From Effrenium voratum (Eukaryota; Sar; Dinophyceae; Suessiales; Symbiodiniaceae): a DNA stretch of 64,000 nt. This document shows positions 1 to 10,993 of this stretch, piece after piece (the stretch's first letter is position 1; every line of letters starts with the position of its first letter). The stretch is from assembly GCA_963377175.1 (NCBI GenBank), contig CAUJNA010003289.1:253923-317922 (forward strand), given 5' to 3'. Made by a program: the position numbers and the translations under genes. The notes beneath the pieces were generated by a model, which did not search any database, was not told the origin of the DNA, and was given only the letters and a program-made list of their open reading frames with translations.

Positions 1-1
1 G

Positions 2-1048
2 ACGGAGGGTGAGCCGAAGAAGATATTGCTGATGAAACCTCCGTCCATCCTCATCTCCCTGGGCTTGTGCAAGAAAGACGAGTACTGGGCGGTGGATAAG
101 GCTCTGTATGGGCTTCGCCAGTCGCCGAGGAGGTGGTCTGTCTTTCGGGACCAGAACATGCGAGAAATGAGGTGGGAAGAAGGAGGTGGTTGCTACTGGT
201 TGGCCCAGACGGTCTCGGACCCGAACGTCTGGAAGATCATGAAGGGGCGGGACTGGGAGGATGAGCACGGCGAGCTCGTGGGCCTGATGGCAATCTACGT
301 GGACGACATCTTGGCTTACTCGGGAGGAGGAGTCTTGCGAGAACTGTGCAAGGTGATCCAGAGGAAGTGGGAGACGAGTGTTCCGGAGTTTGTGAAGAAG
401 GGTGAGAAGGTGAGGTTCTGCGGTATGGATATAAGCCGAACGGAACGTGGGTATCACCTCGGGCAGTCGTCTTACACGAAGGAGCTCCTCAGTCGGTATA
501 AGGACGGTGGCTATGGGTCGGTGATCCCCATCGCCAAGGACATGACGGAGATGCCTGAGGAGCCGAACATCTTGCCGCACGAGGTACAGGCAGCACAGAA
601 GGCCGTGGGGGAAGTGTTGTGGCTGACTACAAAGACAAGGCCCGACCTCATGTTTGCGACGAGCAGGATGTCATCGGCGGTGACGAGAGCGCCCAGGTGG
701 GCATTGGAGATTGCAGCCCAGGTCAGGAAGTATCTCCTGAAGACCACGGACATGGGTTTGTGGTTTGATCGGGAAATGAATGCGGGGGCTACAGGAATTG
801 CCGAGAGGAAGATGGAGGTCTACACGGACGCATCATTTGCTCCAGGAGGTGGACTAAGCCATGGATCGGTGGTGGTGCTGTGGAACGGCGCCCCGCTGGC
901 GTGGAAGAGCTCGAGGCAAAGCAGCCCTACGTTGTCAACCGGAGAGGCAGAGCTGATGGAGTGCCTGGAGGGCATTGTCATGGGCGAGAGCGTGGAGGCC
1001 CTGATCTCAGAGATTGAAGAGGCGATGGGCTACACAAGAGGCAGTTGT
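2..1048 (+). pseudogene. copia Pol fragment: reverse transcriptase and start of RNase H
   Basis: The frame is open from the window edge, so the real start lies upstream. It holds the C-terminal half of a copia reverse transcriptase: the KALYGLRQSPRRW motif near 98-136 and the catalytic YVDD box at 296-307, followed by the connection region. RNase H begins near 815 with YTDAS (catalytic Asp at 827-829) and continues with the STGEAELME segment near 935-965, which supplies the catalytic Glu. The frame then runs into unrelated sequence, while the family's next motif appears in frame 1 from 1045. This fits a one-base deletion (or two-base insertion) near 1030-1050. Codon use is GC-rich, unlike the AT-richer flanks. 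The family is certain; loss of activity is inferred from the frameshift. Confidence 0.85.
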
Positions 1049-2160
1049 TATCCGACAGCTCGGCAGCCATCGCCATTACATCAGAGGCTGGTGGGAGCTG
1101 GAGAACGAGGCATCTGCGGGTCAGAGCGTTCAACTTGAGGTGGAGGCTCATGGATGAGAGCTGGTCGATCCACCACGTGATGGGGGAAACCATGCTCGCG
1201 GATCTCGGGACCAAGGCCCTCACGGGTAGGCGCATAGATGATTTGCGTCGACTATGGAGGCTGGAGCCGTTGGAGGAAGTTACGGAGGAGATCGGTGCGA
1301 GGCAGGAGAACGTCAAGGAGGCGAATGGTCATGGAGACTTGGAGAGCATCACGGGCATGGTTAAGGTGATGACCCTCGCGAGCATGATTACAAAGGTCCA
1401 GGCGGTGAAGGAGAAATTGGAGGGCGAAGGAGACGAAGAGCCGGAGGACACCCTGAAAGTCCTGATGACGGTGGTGAGTATCATGTCCATCATCCTGTAC
1501 AAGCTGGTGGAACTGGTCTGTCAGAAGGCGATCATGCCCCGGATCAGAGCCATGAGATCAGGCGGGGAGCCGGCGACGCGTGAAGGCGAGGAGGAGGAGG
1601 AGATTGAGATTGAGGAGACATCATCGACAATTCGGAGAACGGTTGGCAGGAGTGGAGATGGGACGTCGGGGAGTACGTCTTCTACCGGAGGTGGGCCTAC
1701 GCCCAGGAGTATGTCATGGAGCGAGGGGGGACCTACGCCACAAAGTGCGTCTTCTACCAGAGGTGGAGGGAGCAGGCAATTGGGAGCCACGCCCAAGCCG
1801 AAATCCAAGCCGATGCCGAAGCGCAAGGGAGACGGTAAGGGGCGAGAGGCGAGTTGGAGGCCGAGGCAGCATTTGGTGCTTCCGGGAGAAGGAGATCTGC
1901 CTACGGGGCCGTTGTTGTATAGGACCAACCATGGAGAAAGGTACCACACCTTCATGGATTGCTATGGACTGCAGAACGCCACGCGGATTCACGAGATGCT
2001 TCCGTGCCCAAGGTGCTGCACCCCGGACTTCAGGAGGCTGGTGACCAGCCTTCCGGGACCCATCTTCTTCAGGGGGCTGGGCTACTATCACTCGTTGATG
2101 TGCTGCGCGGGGGGCGAGCCGGTGCGCATCACCCTCTGCGGCTACTGCAGGACGGCTTGA
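1045..2160 (+). pseudogene. copia Pol C-terminus: end of RNase H, membrane segment, paired H-C/C-C motifs
   Basis: The open stretch begins with the third RNase H motif (LSDSSAAI, Asp at 1054-1056) and reaches the usual copia ending LADLGTKAL near 1198-1224. It is the frame-shifted continuation of the upstream reverse transcriptase, and the TTG at 1045 is not a true start. About 300 residues then follow the RNase H end. They hold a hydrophobic segment at about 1453-1527 (VLMTVVSIMSIILYKLVELV), an acidic run, a Ser/Thr/Gly/Pro-rich linker, and a Cys/His-rich tail. The tail has two similar units: YHTFMDC with CPRC (about 1945-2016) and YHSLMCC with CGYC (about 2086-2151). The spacing resembles Ada-type zinc-binding motifs (H-x4-C ... 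C-x2-C). The function of the extension is unknown. Confidence 0.75.
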
Positions 2161-2299
2161 ACTGAGGGGGCTTGAAGCCGGTTTTTGGACATGCAGCACC
2201 GCATTGCAAAGCTGCATGGGAGGAGTGCCAAGAGTTGCATTCATATACAGATGAGAGTCAAATGAAACGCTTCGACGAACTGAAGCCCCTTTGAAGCTC

Positions 2300-3242
2300 A
2301 AAAAGCCTGACCTGCACCTTAGCAGTTAGAATGGGGTTCTAATAGGTACTTTACAACTATATGTTGTGATGATTTTTAAACAATCATTTAGCCCATGATA
2401 CTTCACAGGGAGACTCTGATGCCCAGCCTGCCCAGTTGCATTTGTGTTGCTTAGGGCCATGTTACGTCGACCGAGCACAAAAAAGAGCCTTGCCAGCCTT
2501 GCTGGCAACAAAGGAACCCAAAGGGGCCCTTGGCTGCCCTTTGACCAAGACCCCTACCTCAGGGGTGCCAGATGTGCTGAAAGCACCTAGCTGATCAGTC
2601 AGGTCGTGAATGTACAAACCATAGTACAATCCATACATGTACATGTATACGTACACGCAGCATTTGAGAATGCACGTCTGTGTGCTACATGGGATCCACA
2701 TCCTAGCCAAACAATGTGAGAAGATGTTCTGGGCTGTGAAGGACAAACGTGGAGGATTAAACACGTCGGCGCCGGTGCACCCTTTGGCTAGTGTCCACTT
2801 TGGATCAATCCAAATGCCCCTGACAGAGGGGGCCGGTTCACAGAGGATCTTGAAAAACGCGACACGGGAAGAGGCTAGTTAATCACCATGATTTAGCAAA
2901 CGTGCCATGGTCAAAGGACCTTTTACTTAGGCTTGGTAGGAATGGTCTTGGCCTTTTAGCTTGTTGAGGGGACCATGACCGTGACCCACACAGGGAGTTT
3001 TGACCATGGCACAGAAGGCAATAAGAAACGGACCGTGAACTATGAGCGACTATGAGACTGTGAGATATTCTGAGATGACTTTTTGAGCAATCGCTCGCTC
3101 TACATCTCTCCGCGGGTGGCTGGTCGTGCAGGATTATGATTTGTTTCAGTACTGGAATGCCGTGTCATGCTGCAAGCTAGAGGTCAATCGTGCGATGAGG
3201 CAGCCCAAAGACAATGATCGTTTACGGATCTGTTGCTGCTCT
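2300..3242. other. intergenic, no gene seen
   Basis: No coding frame or structured repeat is convincing here. A short alternating TACATG/GTATAC patch lies at about 2633-2655. The small ORFs have no recognisable motif. Confidence 0.5.
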
Positions 3243-3246
3243 TTGA

Positions 3247-3351
3247 CTTGCTGGTGCTCAGTAGGGAATGTGGGAATGAACCCAGGGATTCCCTCAAAGG
3301 AAACCACCAGTTTAGGGGTCATTCCCTCATTCCCTGCTGGGCACCAGCAAG
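3247..3351. mobile_element. MITE-like element with TTGA target duplication
   Basis: A 105-bp element has terminal inverted repeats of about 33 bp. The left end CTTGCTGGTGCTCAGTAGGG matches the reverse complement of the right end at 30 of 33 positions. The 4-bp direct repeat TTGA lies just outside each end (3243-3246 and 3352-3355), as expected for a transposed insertion. There is no coding capacity. No second copy was found in the window. Confidence 0.65.
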
Positions 3352-3355
3352 TTGA

Positions 3356-4144
3356 AGTACAAGTTTGGTGCCAGAGTTGCCTTCTAGGGGGGTGAAGTTC
3401 TTGCCAGTCTTAAGTGGACAACTCTTGAGAGAGCGCCCTTCTGCGGCCTTTTGCGCAGTCGTTGGACTTTGCAACAGTCACCGTGAAACGCACATTTAGC
3501 TGTCCAAATGTTAGCCGAGGTTTGCAAAGGTGAACCTATGAGTTCCATGTCCTTTGGGGGACAGGGTCCCCTACATTTTTCCCTGAAAGGTGTTAAACCT
3601 CCCCTGTTTTAATTGGAATGATCTCTTTTGTTAGTTCCTGGTGATGTTATTCGGATGCCCAAAGCTGGACATCCGGAAAGCTCGGGCGTTGGACGTGAGC
3701 TTAGGACTCAGTGGACCTGTTGTTCCTGCATCCGATGGCCGGGAAGCCAAAAGCTCAAAAGTTGCACGGATGGATAAAACCGGGTGCAAGTCCTGCAAAT
3801 GGGTGTGCCTTTTTTGGCGGGACCCTTCAAAAATGGTGGCTTTTCCTTTTGGCCTCCCTTAAAAAAATAGGGGTTTGTCTTTTTGTCTTGGAGACCCTTC
3901 CAAAATGGATGCTTTTTCTTTTGGGCTCGTTTTGGAAAAAAGAAACCAACGAAAAAAAAAGAAAAAGGGGGTGTCCTCAAGAAAAATCGGCACGCCCCCC
4001 AAAAAAAAATAAAGAAGAAGAAGAAAGTCTGCGTGGCCTGGCCCAGAAGGTTTTTCTCCGGAGATTCCGGAATCTCTGAGCGCCTCGGAGCTTTTTGGTG
4101 CAGGACTTGGATCAGGATGGGTCCCGGTGAAACTGGGCACACCT
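3356..4144. other. intergenic with A/T-run low-complexity DNA
   Basis: Poly-A, poly-T and poly-G runs between about 3795 and 4025 create overlapping Lys-, Phe- and Gly-rich ORFs on both strands. I regard these as non-coding. No other feature is seen. Confidence 0.5.
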
Positions 4145-4271
4145 CTAGGGCTTGATTCCTTTTCCATTCTTTTCAACCATCGTTCTTTTCAAAAACCAAC
4201 TCTTTCCCTTTGGATTCTGCTGGTTTTCTGAACAGAATGATCCCTGGAAAGAATGGGGAAGTGTCCCCTAG
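4145..4271. mobile_element. foldback MITE-like family M, copy 1
   Basis: The element starts CTAGGG and ends CCCTAG. The two halves are diverged inverted repeats of about 50 bp: TTCCATTCTTTTCAACC on the left against GGAAAGAATGGGGAA on the right. Related copies are at 49946-50153 and 62447-62565, and they share GAATGATCCCTGGAAAGAAT or a close variant. Confidence 0.6.
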
Positions 4272-6112
4272 AACACCCCGTTTGGAACACCATAGCGACC
4301 TCAAAGGGGATCTGGTAGATCTGGGCTTGGCGATTTCCGCCTGCAGGATTTGGCTCCTGTCTTGGGGATGAATTGTCATACCTCGGCGATAAATATATGG
4401 AACGGTTGTTTCTTTTGAAAGGCTTCCTTTCAACGCCCAACGGTGGTGTTGGGGGCTCCAAATTTTAGCATGCTCTTCCAGCAGCCCTGTTGTCCTTTTG
4501 GATATCTTGTTGTTCTTTGGGATTGTGAACACCCCACATGCTCCGTCGCAGTAGTGAATTGATACCACAAGCTCAATGCAGTGCGTTGCATTTATGGACG
4601 TCATCCAATAACTTCATCTTTAGAGCAAGACCTGTGGAAGAAGGGTGCTGAGGTCTCTCGATCCGAAATGATGATTCTGTTGCGACATTTGTTTCATGGA
4701 CACCAATCCCGTTTCTTTTTTTGGATTGGCCCAGGCGATAGCCGAAACACCGAAATACTTGGACCGCGGTTGGTCGAAGCCGTGCTTTCAGGAGGAAAAG
4801 GTCCAGAGCAAAGAACCGAAGCGTCGGGGGTACTGGAGACTTCGGTTTTGACTAGGGCTTGAGGCCGTTCCCCGACGAAATCCCTGTTTCAAAAGGAGGT
4901 TCGGGTGATGAGTTGCTCAAGCATGGAACCTGACACATGATTGGCCATCCCCCCATTTCGAACGACAGGAGCGCCTTGGAGAGCCTGTGGGTTCTTGCCA
5001 GCACAGAGACTCATGCAAGATGGTCCATTTCAAAAACAAAAAACTTGTTGTTTCTGGGAGAGTAGCTAGTCTGGACCAGATTGCCACGCTGCTCTTTAAC
5101 TACATGTTGGCATACTTATCCGTAGATTACGCATACTCATTTAGAGGCCACAAGCATCTTGGGGTTTCTCTACCTTGTACTTGGGGGTAGCAGGGATGAT
5201 CACAAGCCTTCAGAAAGTTTAGACAACCATGATAAGGATTCCTATTCAGGAAACCATGACCGTTGCCCACAGATTCGCAGTGGTTCACAGTGTCGACAAT
5301 GGTGCAGGCGCATGTTTTCCTCAAAATTGGGCTTTAGGTTTCCCTTTAAACCTTTCAACATAGGGGCTGCATATTTCAAGAAGTTGAAGCAAGGGTAGCT
5401 GCTTTCTAGGGCTGTGCTTACACAAAAATTAACATACCCAGCTTGTGTACATGATGGCTTCTGGGGTGTACCTGGATGGCCCCGCATAAGCCATTCCCAA
5501 CCACTGACTTTGAGGTAAGAAGGACAGTAAATCCTTATTGCCATGGTCATGGCTCCAATAGTAGAAATGCTTATCATCTCTGTGTACTTGGAAGACCAAT
5601 TTCTTTTTGAAGGGGCCCCCTGTCAGGTGCCATGTTAGTGGGAGGGATGGTATTTTTTTTAATTTATTTTTCATAGGCGAACACTTCCGAGTCAGGCTGG
5701 GAACTGCCTGCTGCTGGAGCGCTTGCTACAAGGCGCAGAAGAAATTTGAAGCCGAAGCGCTGTGTCTCACTAAACTCCCGCAGGAGTTTTTGGGTGTCTG
5801 GGAGCCCAAAGGGAAGCCAAAGGTAAAAACGAAGGGGACACTTGACGGCCCGTGTTTTGGAAACAGAACAAACATGTCGCCCCAGCAAGTGGTCCAGCGT
5901 GGTCCTTGAGGCTGCAACGGTCACAGGCTCTTTCTTCAATTGGGTGTGTCTCTTTTGGGGCGCAACTCCCTTCCTTTTGGTTCCCCCATTATGGGAAACC
6001 AGCCATTTTGGAGGTTCCCCTATTTCGAGACAACCCCCTTGCTAAGTTGGATGGCGGAGGGGCTCAAAATTTTCACTGTCCGAGTCTTTGCTCTTGAAAA
6101 ATCATGAAGCTT
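4272..6112. other. intergenic, no gene seen
   Basis: Several 60-110 codon ORFs overlap on both strands with no motif, and none shows exon-like composition. Fragments such as TTTCCCTTTAAA recur elsewhere in the window and suggest old repeat remnants. Confidence 0.45.
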
Positions 6113-6217
6113 CAGTGGTGGTCTGGCTCAAAATTCAAGAGCTAGGGCAAACTGCAGGGTGAGGTCTTTGCTTCCATTAAGGGGCCATTTTGGGTACCAT
6201 CTTTTGAGCCACGGAAA
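6113..6217 (-). mobile_element. MITE-like family I (GGCTCAAAA ends), inverted copy
   Basis: The left end reads CTGGCTCAAAATTCAAGAGC and the right end TTTTGAGCCACG, so the ends are inverted repeats. The inside matches the right part of the copy at 56471-56580 in reverse orientation (TTCAAGAGCTAGGG against CCCTAGCTCTTGAA). Confidence 0.6.
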
Positions 6218-7234
6218 TCGGTTGGACTTGTTCTGACCAATCCACTCAGATAGTGAGTATTGCCGACGGATGTCCAGAAATCGGACGCAGCACCCCCACC
6301 TTAAATATGTGCCAGTCTGCCGAGAGGCCGTACATTTCGGGCTTGAGAAGAGTGTAGAGTCTATACAGGAATGGTAGGCATGTCTTGTACTCTTTGAAAC
6401 GAAGCTGTTCGGGGCGGCTGTTCTTGAGAACCAGAATAGCTTTTGGGCCAATTGGTTTCTTCGCAATGACCCTCCTTCCGATGGAACCTGAGAGGTGCAA
6501 GAGGGCGATGTTCTTGCAAAGACTCAACCTCCATGTCGGCAGGGTAGACAACTAGCTTTGCGCAATGGATCACCTGTCAAACTGCAGGGCTGCACATCTC
6601 GATTGGATTGCTGGACTTAACCCACACCTTCTTGCCCTCATATGGCGTCCTTCATTTTCCCGTTTGACCATCTGAACTGTTTGCAGTTGGGTTTACGTTT
6701 CAACACCGGGGCATGCGACATTTGTGTGCCTGTGCATGCGATTGCATGTGAGTGTGTGTGTGTGTGCGCGTGTGTGTCGAAGCGCGTTTTGGGCCCTTCC
6801 CAAAGAATGAAGACCAAGCAGTTGGCTGGTTTGTTCAGCCAGGTTCTAGCCACCAGTTCAAACGCCTACTCGATATCTCCAGTTTGCCCCAAGACGGGTG
6901 GTTTCCCTTTGCCTTACCTTTACACCCTAAAAGGAGCACCCCCGAGGAGCAACGCCCTATACCAATGCCAAAAGAAGGGGATATTCTTTTTGACCTTCAG
7001 AAACCCTCGCTGTCCAAACGGATCCCATGGGAAAGCAGGTGCTGTGCCCAGCAAATCTCGGACCGCGTCATAGCACTCTTGAGGCAATGACCTGCAACCT
7101 GTGGAAATGTCCAACCCATGGAAGAATAATTAAGCCACTTGTTGATTGTAGAGGTGCTCCGGATCGTTTTTTTGGTAAGTCCGTCAGGTTTATAGAGGTG
7201 TACATAATCATGGAGTCCTCCTCGTCGTTGGTCG
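6218..7234. other. intergenic with a short GT microsatellite
   Basis: A GT/GC-rich dinucleotide run lies at about 6746-6776. No gene or inverted-repeat element could be supported in the rest. Confidence 0.45.
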
Positions 7235-7331
7235 CATGTCCATAAATAGCTGCGGCCGCCTTCTTAATTCTTCACATGTTTCTGCGACGACCATTTGGAT
7301 ACCGGGTTTTGATTTTGACTCACCTAGTGTC
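7235..7331 (+). mobile_element. MITE-like family J, copy 1 (5' end degraded)
   Basis: The copy shares ATAAATAGCTGCGGCCGCCT, a TTCT-rich stretch and the right end GGGTTTTGATTTTGACTCAC with the copies at 13715, 39320 and 45590. The left terminal repeat has been lost. The family carries an internal GCGGCCGC. Confidence 0.6.
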
Positions 7332-7683
7332 AGAGAAATGCGGAGCCCACGGCTTGCGAGATCCGATTTTGAGACAAAACAATTACTTTGCTTCGAGCAA
7401 TCCCCACCCTCCACTCACGAGCTTACGACCATTACGACAAATTCCTCCACATCCTAGGGACTTCGACTCCAAATTCCAATCAACCCCTTCCCACTGATAA
7501 TTTGCCGCGCAAGAATGGCAAAGCACTGCTTCAAGCCCATTTCAAGCTTATTGGCGAGCAACAACTACTTGCACGTGGCCGATCACGGCGGCAAGGCACC
7601 AGGGTTATGCATCTGCAGAAGCCACCGCCAGCCCCGCGCTCTGCAGAGCACACGCGCGGGCACCAACAGCAAAACCAAACTGG

Positions 7684-8268
7684 CGAGCTGCTCTGGCGGG
7701 ATACTGGCGGGATCCACTGGCGAATACTGGCGAGCCCCTCTGGCTCGATATTGGCCGGATACTCGGCAGGATCCACCGACAAGGGATACTCAGCGGGATA
7801 CTCGGCGGGATCCGCTGGCGAGCTGCTCTGGGATACTCAGCGGGATACTTGCCAGATTCCACTGGCGGGCTGCTGTGGTGGGATACTCGGCGGGATCCAC
7901 TGGCTGGCGTGATACTTGATGGGATCCACTCACGAACTACTCCCATTGGCGGGCTGCTCTGGTGGGATACTCGGCGGGATCCACTGGCGAGCCGCTCTGG
8001 CGGGATACTTGGCGGGATCCACTGGCGAGCCGCTCTGGCGGGATGCTGGGCGGGGGCCGGTCCGGCGGGATACTCGGCGGGATCCACTGGTGAGCCGCTC
8101 TGGCGGGATACTCGGCGGGATCCACTGGCGAGCTGCTCTGGGATACTCAGCGGGATCCACTGGCAAGCAGCTCTGGCGGGATACTGGCTGGGATCCACTG
8201 GCGAGCCTCTGGCGGGATACTCGGCGGGATCCACTGGCGAGCTGCTCTGGCGGGATACTGGGTGGGGG
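7684..8268. repeat. 38-bp GC-rich minisatellite with repeated GGATCC
   Basis: A degenerate tandem array of roughly 15 units, each about 35-39 bp, contains GCGGGATACTCGGCGGGATC followed by CACTGGCGAGC and GCTCTG. GGATCC recurs at 7710, 7769, 7808, 7892, 7922, 7977, 8015, 8080, 8118, 8153, 8191 and 8227. The array produces long open frames on both strands (for example a Pro/Ile/Ser-rich frame on the minus strand from 8432 to 7605). These follow the repeat and are not taken as genes. Confidence 0.85.
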
Positions 8269-8275
8269 CGTGGTG

Positions 8276-9678
8276 TAGAAGCATCGCAAACGCGGATTCC
8301 AACATAAAATCTAACAACCCCTTCCTGTCGGGTGGGGAAAAAGACACGGCCTTGTGCAGGGCTCCTTAAAAGATACATTTTGCAACCATTTGAAACATGG
8401 TTTTTTCCACCAAAATAAAGGGACGCCACCATTTACAAGGCAATGTTCAGGTGTATAATGTAAGGATCCCTGTTGTGCAAGGTGTCAAGAGCCGTCCCAA
8501 GTTGCCAGCGCCTCGGTGTGTTTCGCTTCGTGCCCTCGGCGTGCGTCTTCCCTTAGTTTTGAGAAACTCACGAAGTTGTTCGGGTCCTATTTGGAGACAA
8601 ACTCAATAGTTGCCGCTTACTTCAGTTAGAGCCACGGCAGGGGAACTAGCCCGAGTTGCCCTGGTTGTGACCATGGTTATAGCTCACCAACTTCATCAAA
8701 AGGGACTTCTACGTGCCACGAATAAGCTGGCAGCCAAGGGAACCTCCCTTTAAACATCAAATTTATTCGCAGCGGTAGCTGGGACCCACTGGGTCTCTTG
8801 GAAAGCACGAAAATAAACATTGCCTGTTGGTTGCCGCTAGATGAGTTTCCTGGGTGATGGGGTGGTGTTTTTGCGGAAGCCGTTGCGGACCAATCAACAC
8901 TGTCAATCAAAACGGGGTGCCAATTTGGGTATATATTTTCAATTGAGGACCCGGTGAGCCTGTGGTGTGTCCAGCAACCATTTGGCCTGTCAAATTCGTT
9001 GACATCTAGGGGGGCGGGGGTTCTCGAAATGGGGGACCCCTTTTGTTTCGTGTTTCAGCAGAAGTCAAAAGAATACCCCCCCCCCCCCAGTCTTCTGGTC
9101 ATGCTGAGAGACCCCAATTTGGGTTCTCTTGAAAAGCCAATTGCTGCTTCCTAGGATGTCTTCCATGAGTGCTTGAGCTCCATGCTGTGTTTCGGACAAA
9201 CCCGTTTGACAGATGGCCATAGAATTTTAGTGGGTGAACACCCCTTTGATGGGAATCCAGGATGAATCAAGCCCTGGTTGAAATATAGGGTGGGTCCGGA
9301 TCCTTCGCTTTCTGACTCCAACATGAGTGCTGGACACAAACCTTCGCACAAACCCCATGATATCCACACAGTATTCAATTGAAACATTTTGCTCAAAATG
9401 GGGTCAAGACATGTCAATGCCAAACGCAATGGAAGTCCCTTCGAATTAGGCATTGGCTGTTGGCTATTGGTTGTTTGTTGTTGGCGGTTGGTTTTTTGCT
9501 GTTGGTTGTCGGCAGTTGGTTGGGGTTCCCCCCCCAACAAAAAAAAAACATGGCCGGGGGAGGTGGGGGTGTTAGGCTCCCCTCTTCTTTCTAGACAGCT
9601 CGCTTCCCTCCGCTCGCGGCAACCGAAACCCCGCCGTGTCCGGGGAAGAACCCGAGCCGAAAGGGGCCGCGGAACAAG
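8276..9678. other. intergenic with low-complexity tracts
   Basis: It holds a poly-C run at about 9077-9089 and a GTTGGTT-type simple-sequence stretch at about 9455-9525. A 20-bp word, CAGGGCTCCTTAAAAGATAC, at about 8358 recurs near 12250. No gene is supported. Confidence 0.45.
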
Positions 9679-9760
9679 GATCTACGTGGGCATCAACCCG
9701 TTGCTCCCGCCGCCGCTCAAAGCGGCGCCCGACTTCATGGACCACTGGCCCGAGGCTTAG
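9679..9760 (+). CDS. candidate orphan exon, unknown protein
   Basis: A GC-rich island follows an AG|G acceptor-like site (AG at 9677-9678) and encodes IYVGINPLLPPPLKAAPDFM then DHWPEA before a TAG at 9758. The composition and GC-rich third positions resemble the confirmed small exons further right. A GC donor-like site at 9754 could end it before the stop. The protein is not recognised and no partner exon was found, so this rests on coding character alone. Confidence 0.3.
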
Positions 9761-9794
9761 GTCTCACGGAATCGGAGTGCAGCCTGGCAAACGG

Positions 9795-9912
9795 GTATGG
9801 GTCAAAAATGAGTCACCGCCAGGATATGGACCGCAGATTTTAGAGAAGGGGTCCATTTACCAGGGCAACCCATTTTGGGTACGTATTCTTGATCCACAGC
9901 CAAATGAGTTTG
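9795..9912. mobile_element. MITE-like family H/I, diverged copy
   Basis: The left end is TATGGGTCAAAA and the right end TTGATCCACAGCCA. The inside has TTTACCAGGGCAACCCATTT, shared in similar form with the copies at 25081 and 30503. Confidence 0.45.
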
Positions 9913-10993
9913 AATGACCATGGCCACCCTTAAAGGGGAACTGTAGGGTGGGTGTGGCTGCCGGCTCAATTTTTACCCAATGCGACACCGCCCAAAGCGT
10001 GCGGTTCCATTGAACCCAGAGTTAAATTGCAGCAACAGGTGGAGCCCAGACTTAGATAGCTTTGGTTTGAACCAGCGTCTGAGCAATGCCCAAAACTCCT
10101 ATTGACATGTTTAATAGGTGATTCTAGTTGGCTGACATGTGACATCAGAAGGCTTAAACCTGTGATCTTGGCAAAACCAAACGTCAGTCTTTGGGCGCTG
10201 CTTTGGCTTTGCGAACCGAACTTGCTTTTTGGTTTGAGACAGCCACCCGACTCCAGGGATCGCCTTATTAGCGTCCTTTCGTTGCACGTGAGATGATAGT
10301 TGGTTTGACGCTTGACTGCGCCCATGTCCTGATCTTTGTTTGGATTGATGTTCATGACAAGTGAAAGTAGTCCAAAACTTAAGCACATGAGCAACTCGGA
10401 AATACCTGGGCATTTTGCAGCCCGCCAAACTTGTCCTGGGGGGAGGAAAAAACAACAACAACAACATTCACAGCCATGATGCCAATGGACTTCGAATGGG
10501 GAGCTCAATGTTGCCCCCGGACTTATCAACCTGGCGGGATATTAAGGTTGCTTCCGCAAGTGAAGAAGCCCTAAACGGGCACGCCCCTTGCCCTTGAGCA
10601 AAGCCAAGGGTTTATCATTCTAGCTCCCTGAGTGAAAAGTTCCTGGGTACTCAACTCAAATCCCTCCACAGCTTTTGCCCCCCCCCGAGAAAGGGCCCTA
10701 GGAGTTTTCTTCAATCCTGAGCTGCTCAAAGGGTCGAACCGAATGACCAAGCCTGGGAAGAAGCTTCAGGGACGATGAATTTCATCTCGGAAACCAAAGT
10801 GGTCGGGACAGGAAATCCAAATGCTGTCCACAGGTCAAGGGCATCTCCATGTCCATAGTTGTTGGAGGGATGGATCCTTACCAATATAAGCTTGCAAGGC
10901 GGTCAAAACCCCCTAGTGGTAGTTCTCACATGTTCTCACACCTCCCAAACCCGTACCTCTGAAAGTTCCAACTTGAACAGGGTCCCTTAAAAT
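9913..10993. other. intergenic, no gene seen
   Basis: The longest frame (minus strand, 10529-9966) has no motif. A short AACAACAAC run lies near 10451-10465. No inverted-repeat element was recognised. Confidence 0.4.

Larger units (their letters stand above)
1..2300 (+). mobile_element. Ty1/copia-type LTR retrotransposon, 3' portion
   Basis: This is the downstream part of a copia-class element. Reverse transcriptase is followed by RNase H, the copia order, and the 5' part (gag, protease, integrase, 5' LTR) lies outside the window. A single frameshift near 1030-1050 splits the polyprotein, so this copy is probably dead. After the last stop codon a purine-rich run (about 2160-2170, ACTGAGGGGG) could be the polypurine tract, with a TG at 2173 as possible start of the 3' LTR. 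Without the 5' LTR this cannot be confirmed and the 3' boundary is a guess. Confidence 0.8.

Noticed and set aside
3708..4176. Lys-rich and Phe-rich ORFs
   Set aside because: Caused by poly-A and poly-T runs. Three frames and both strands are open at once.
7605..8432. 275-aa minus-strand ORF rich in Ile-Pro-Pro-Ser
   Set aside because: Lies almost wholly in the 38-bp minisatellite and follows its period.
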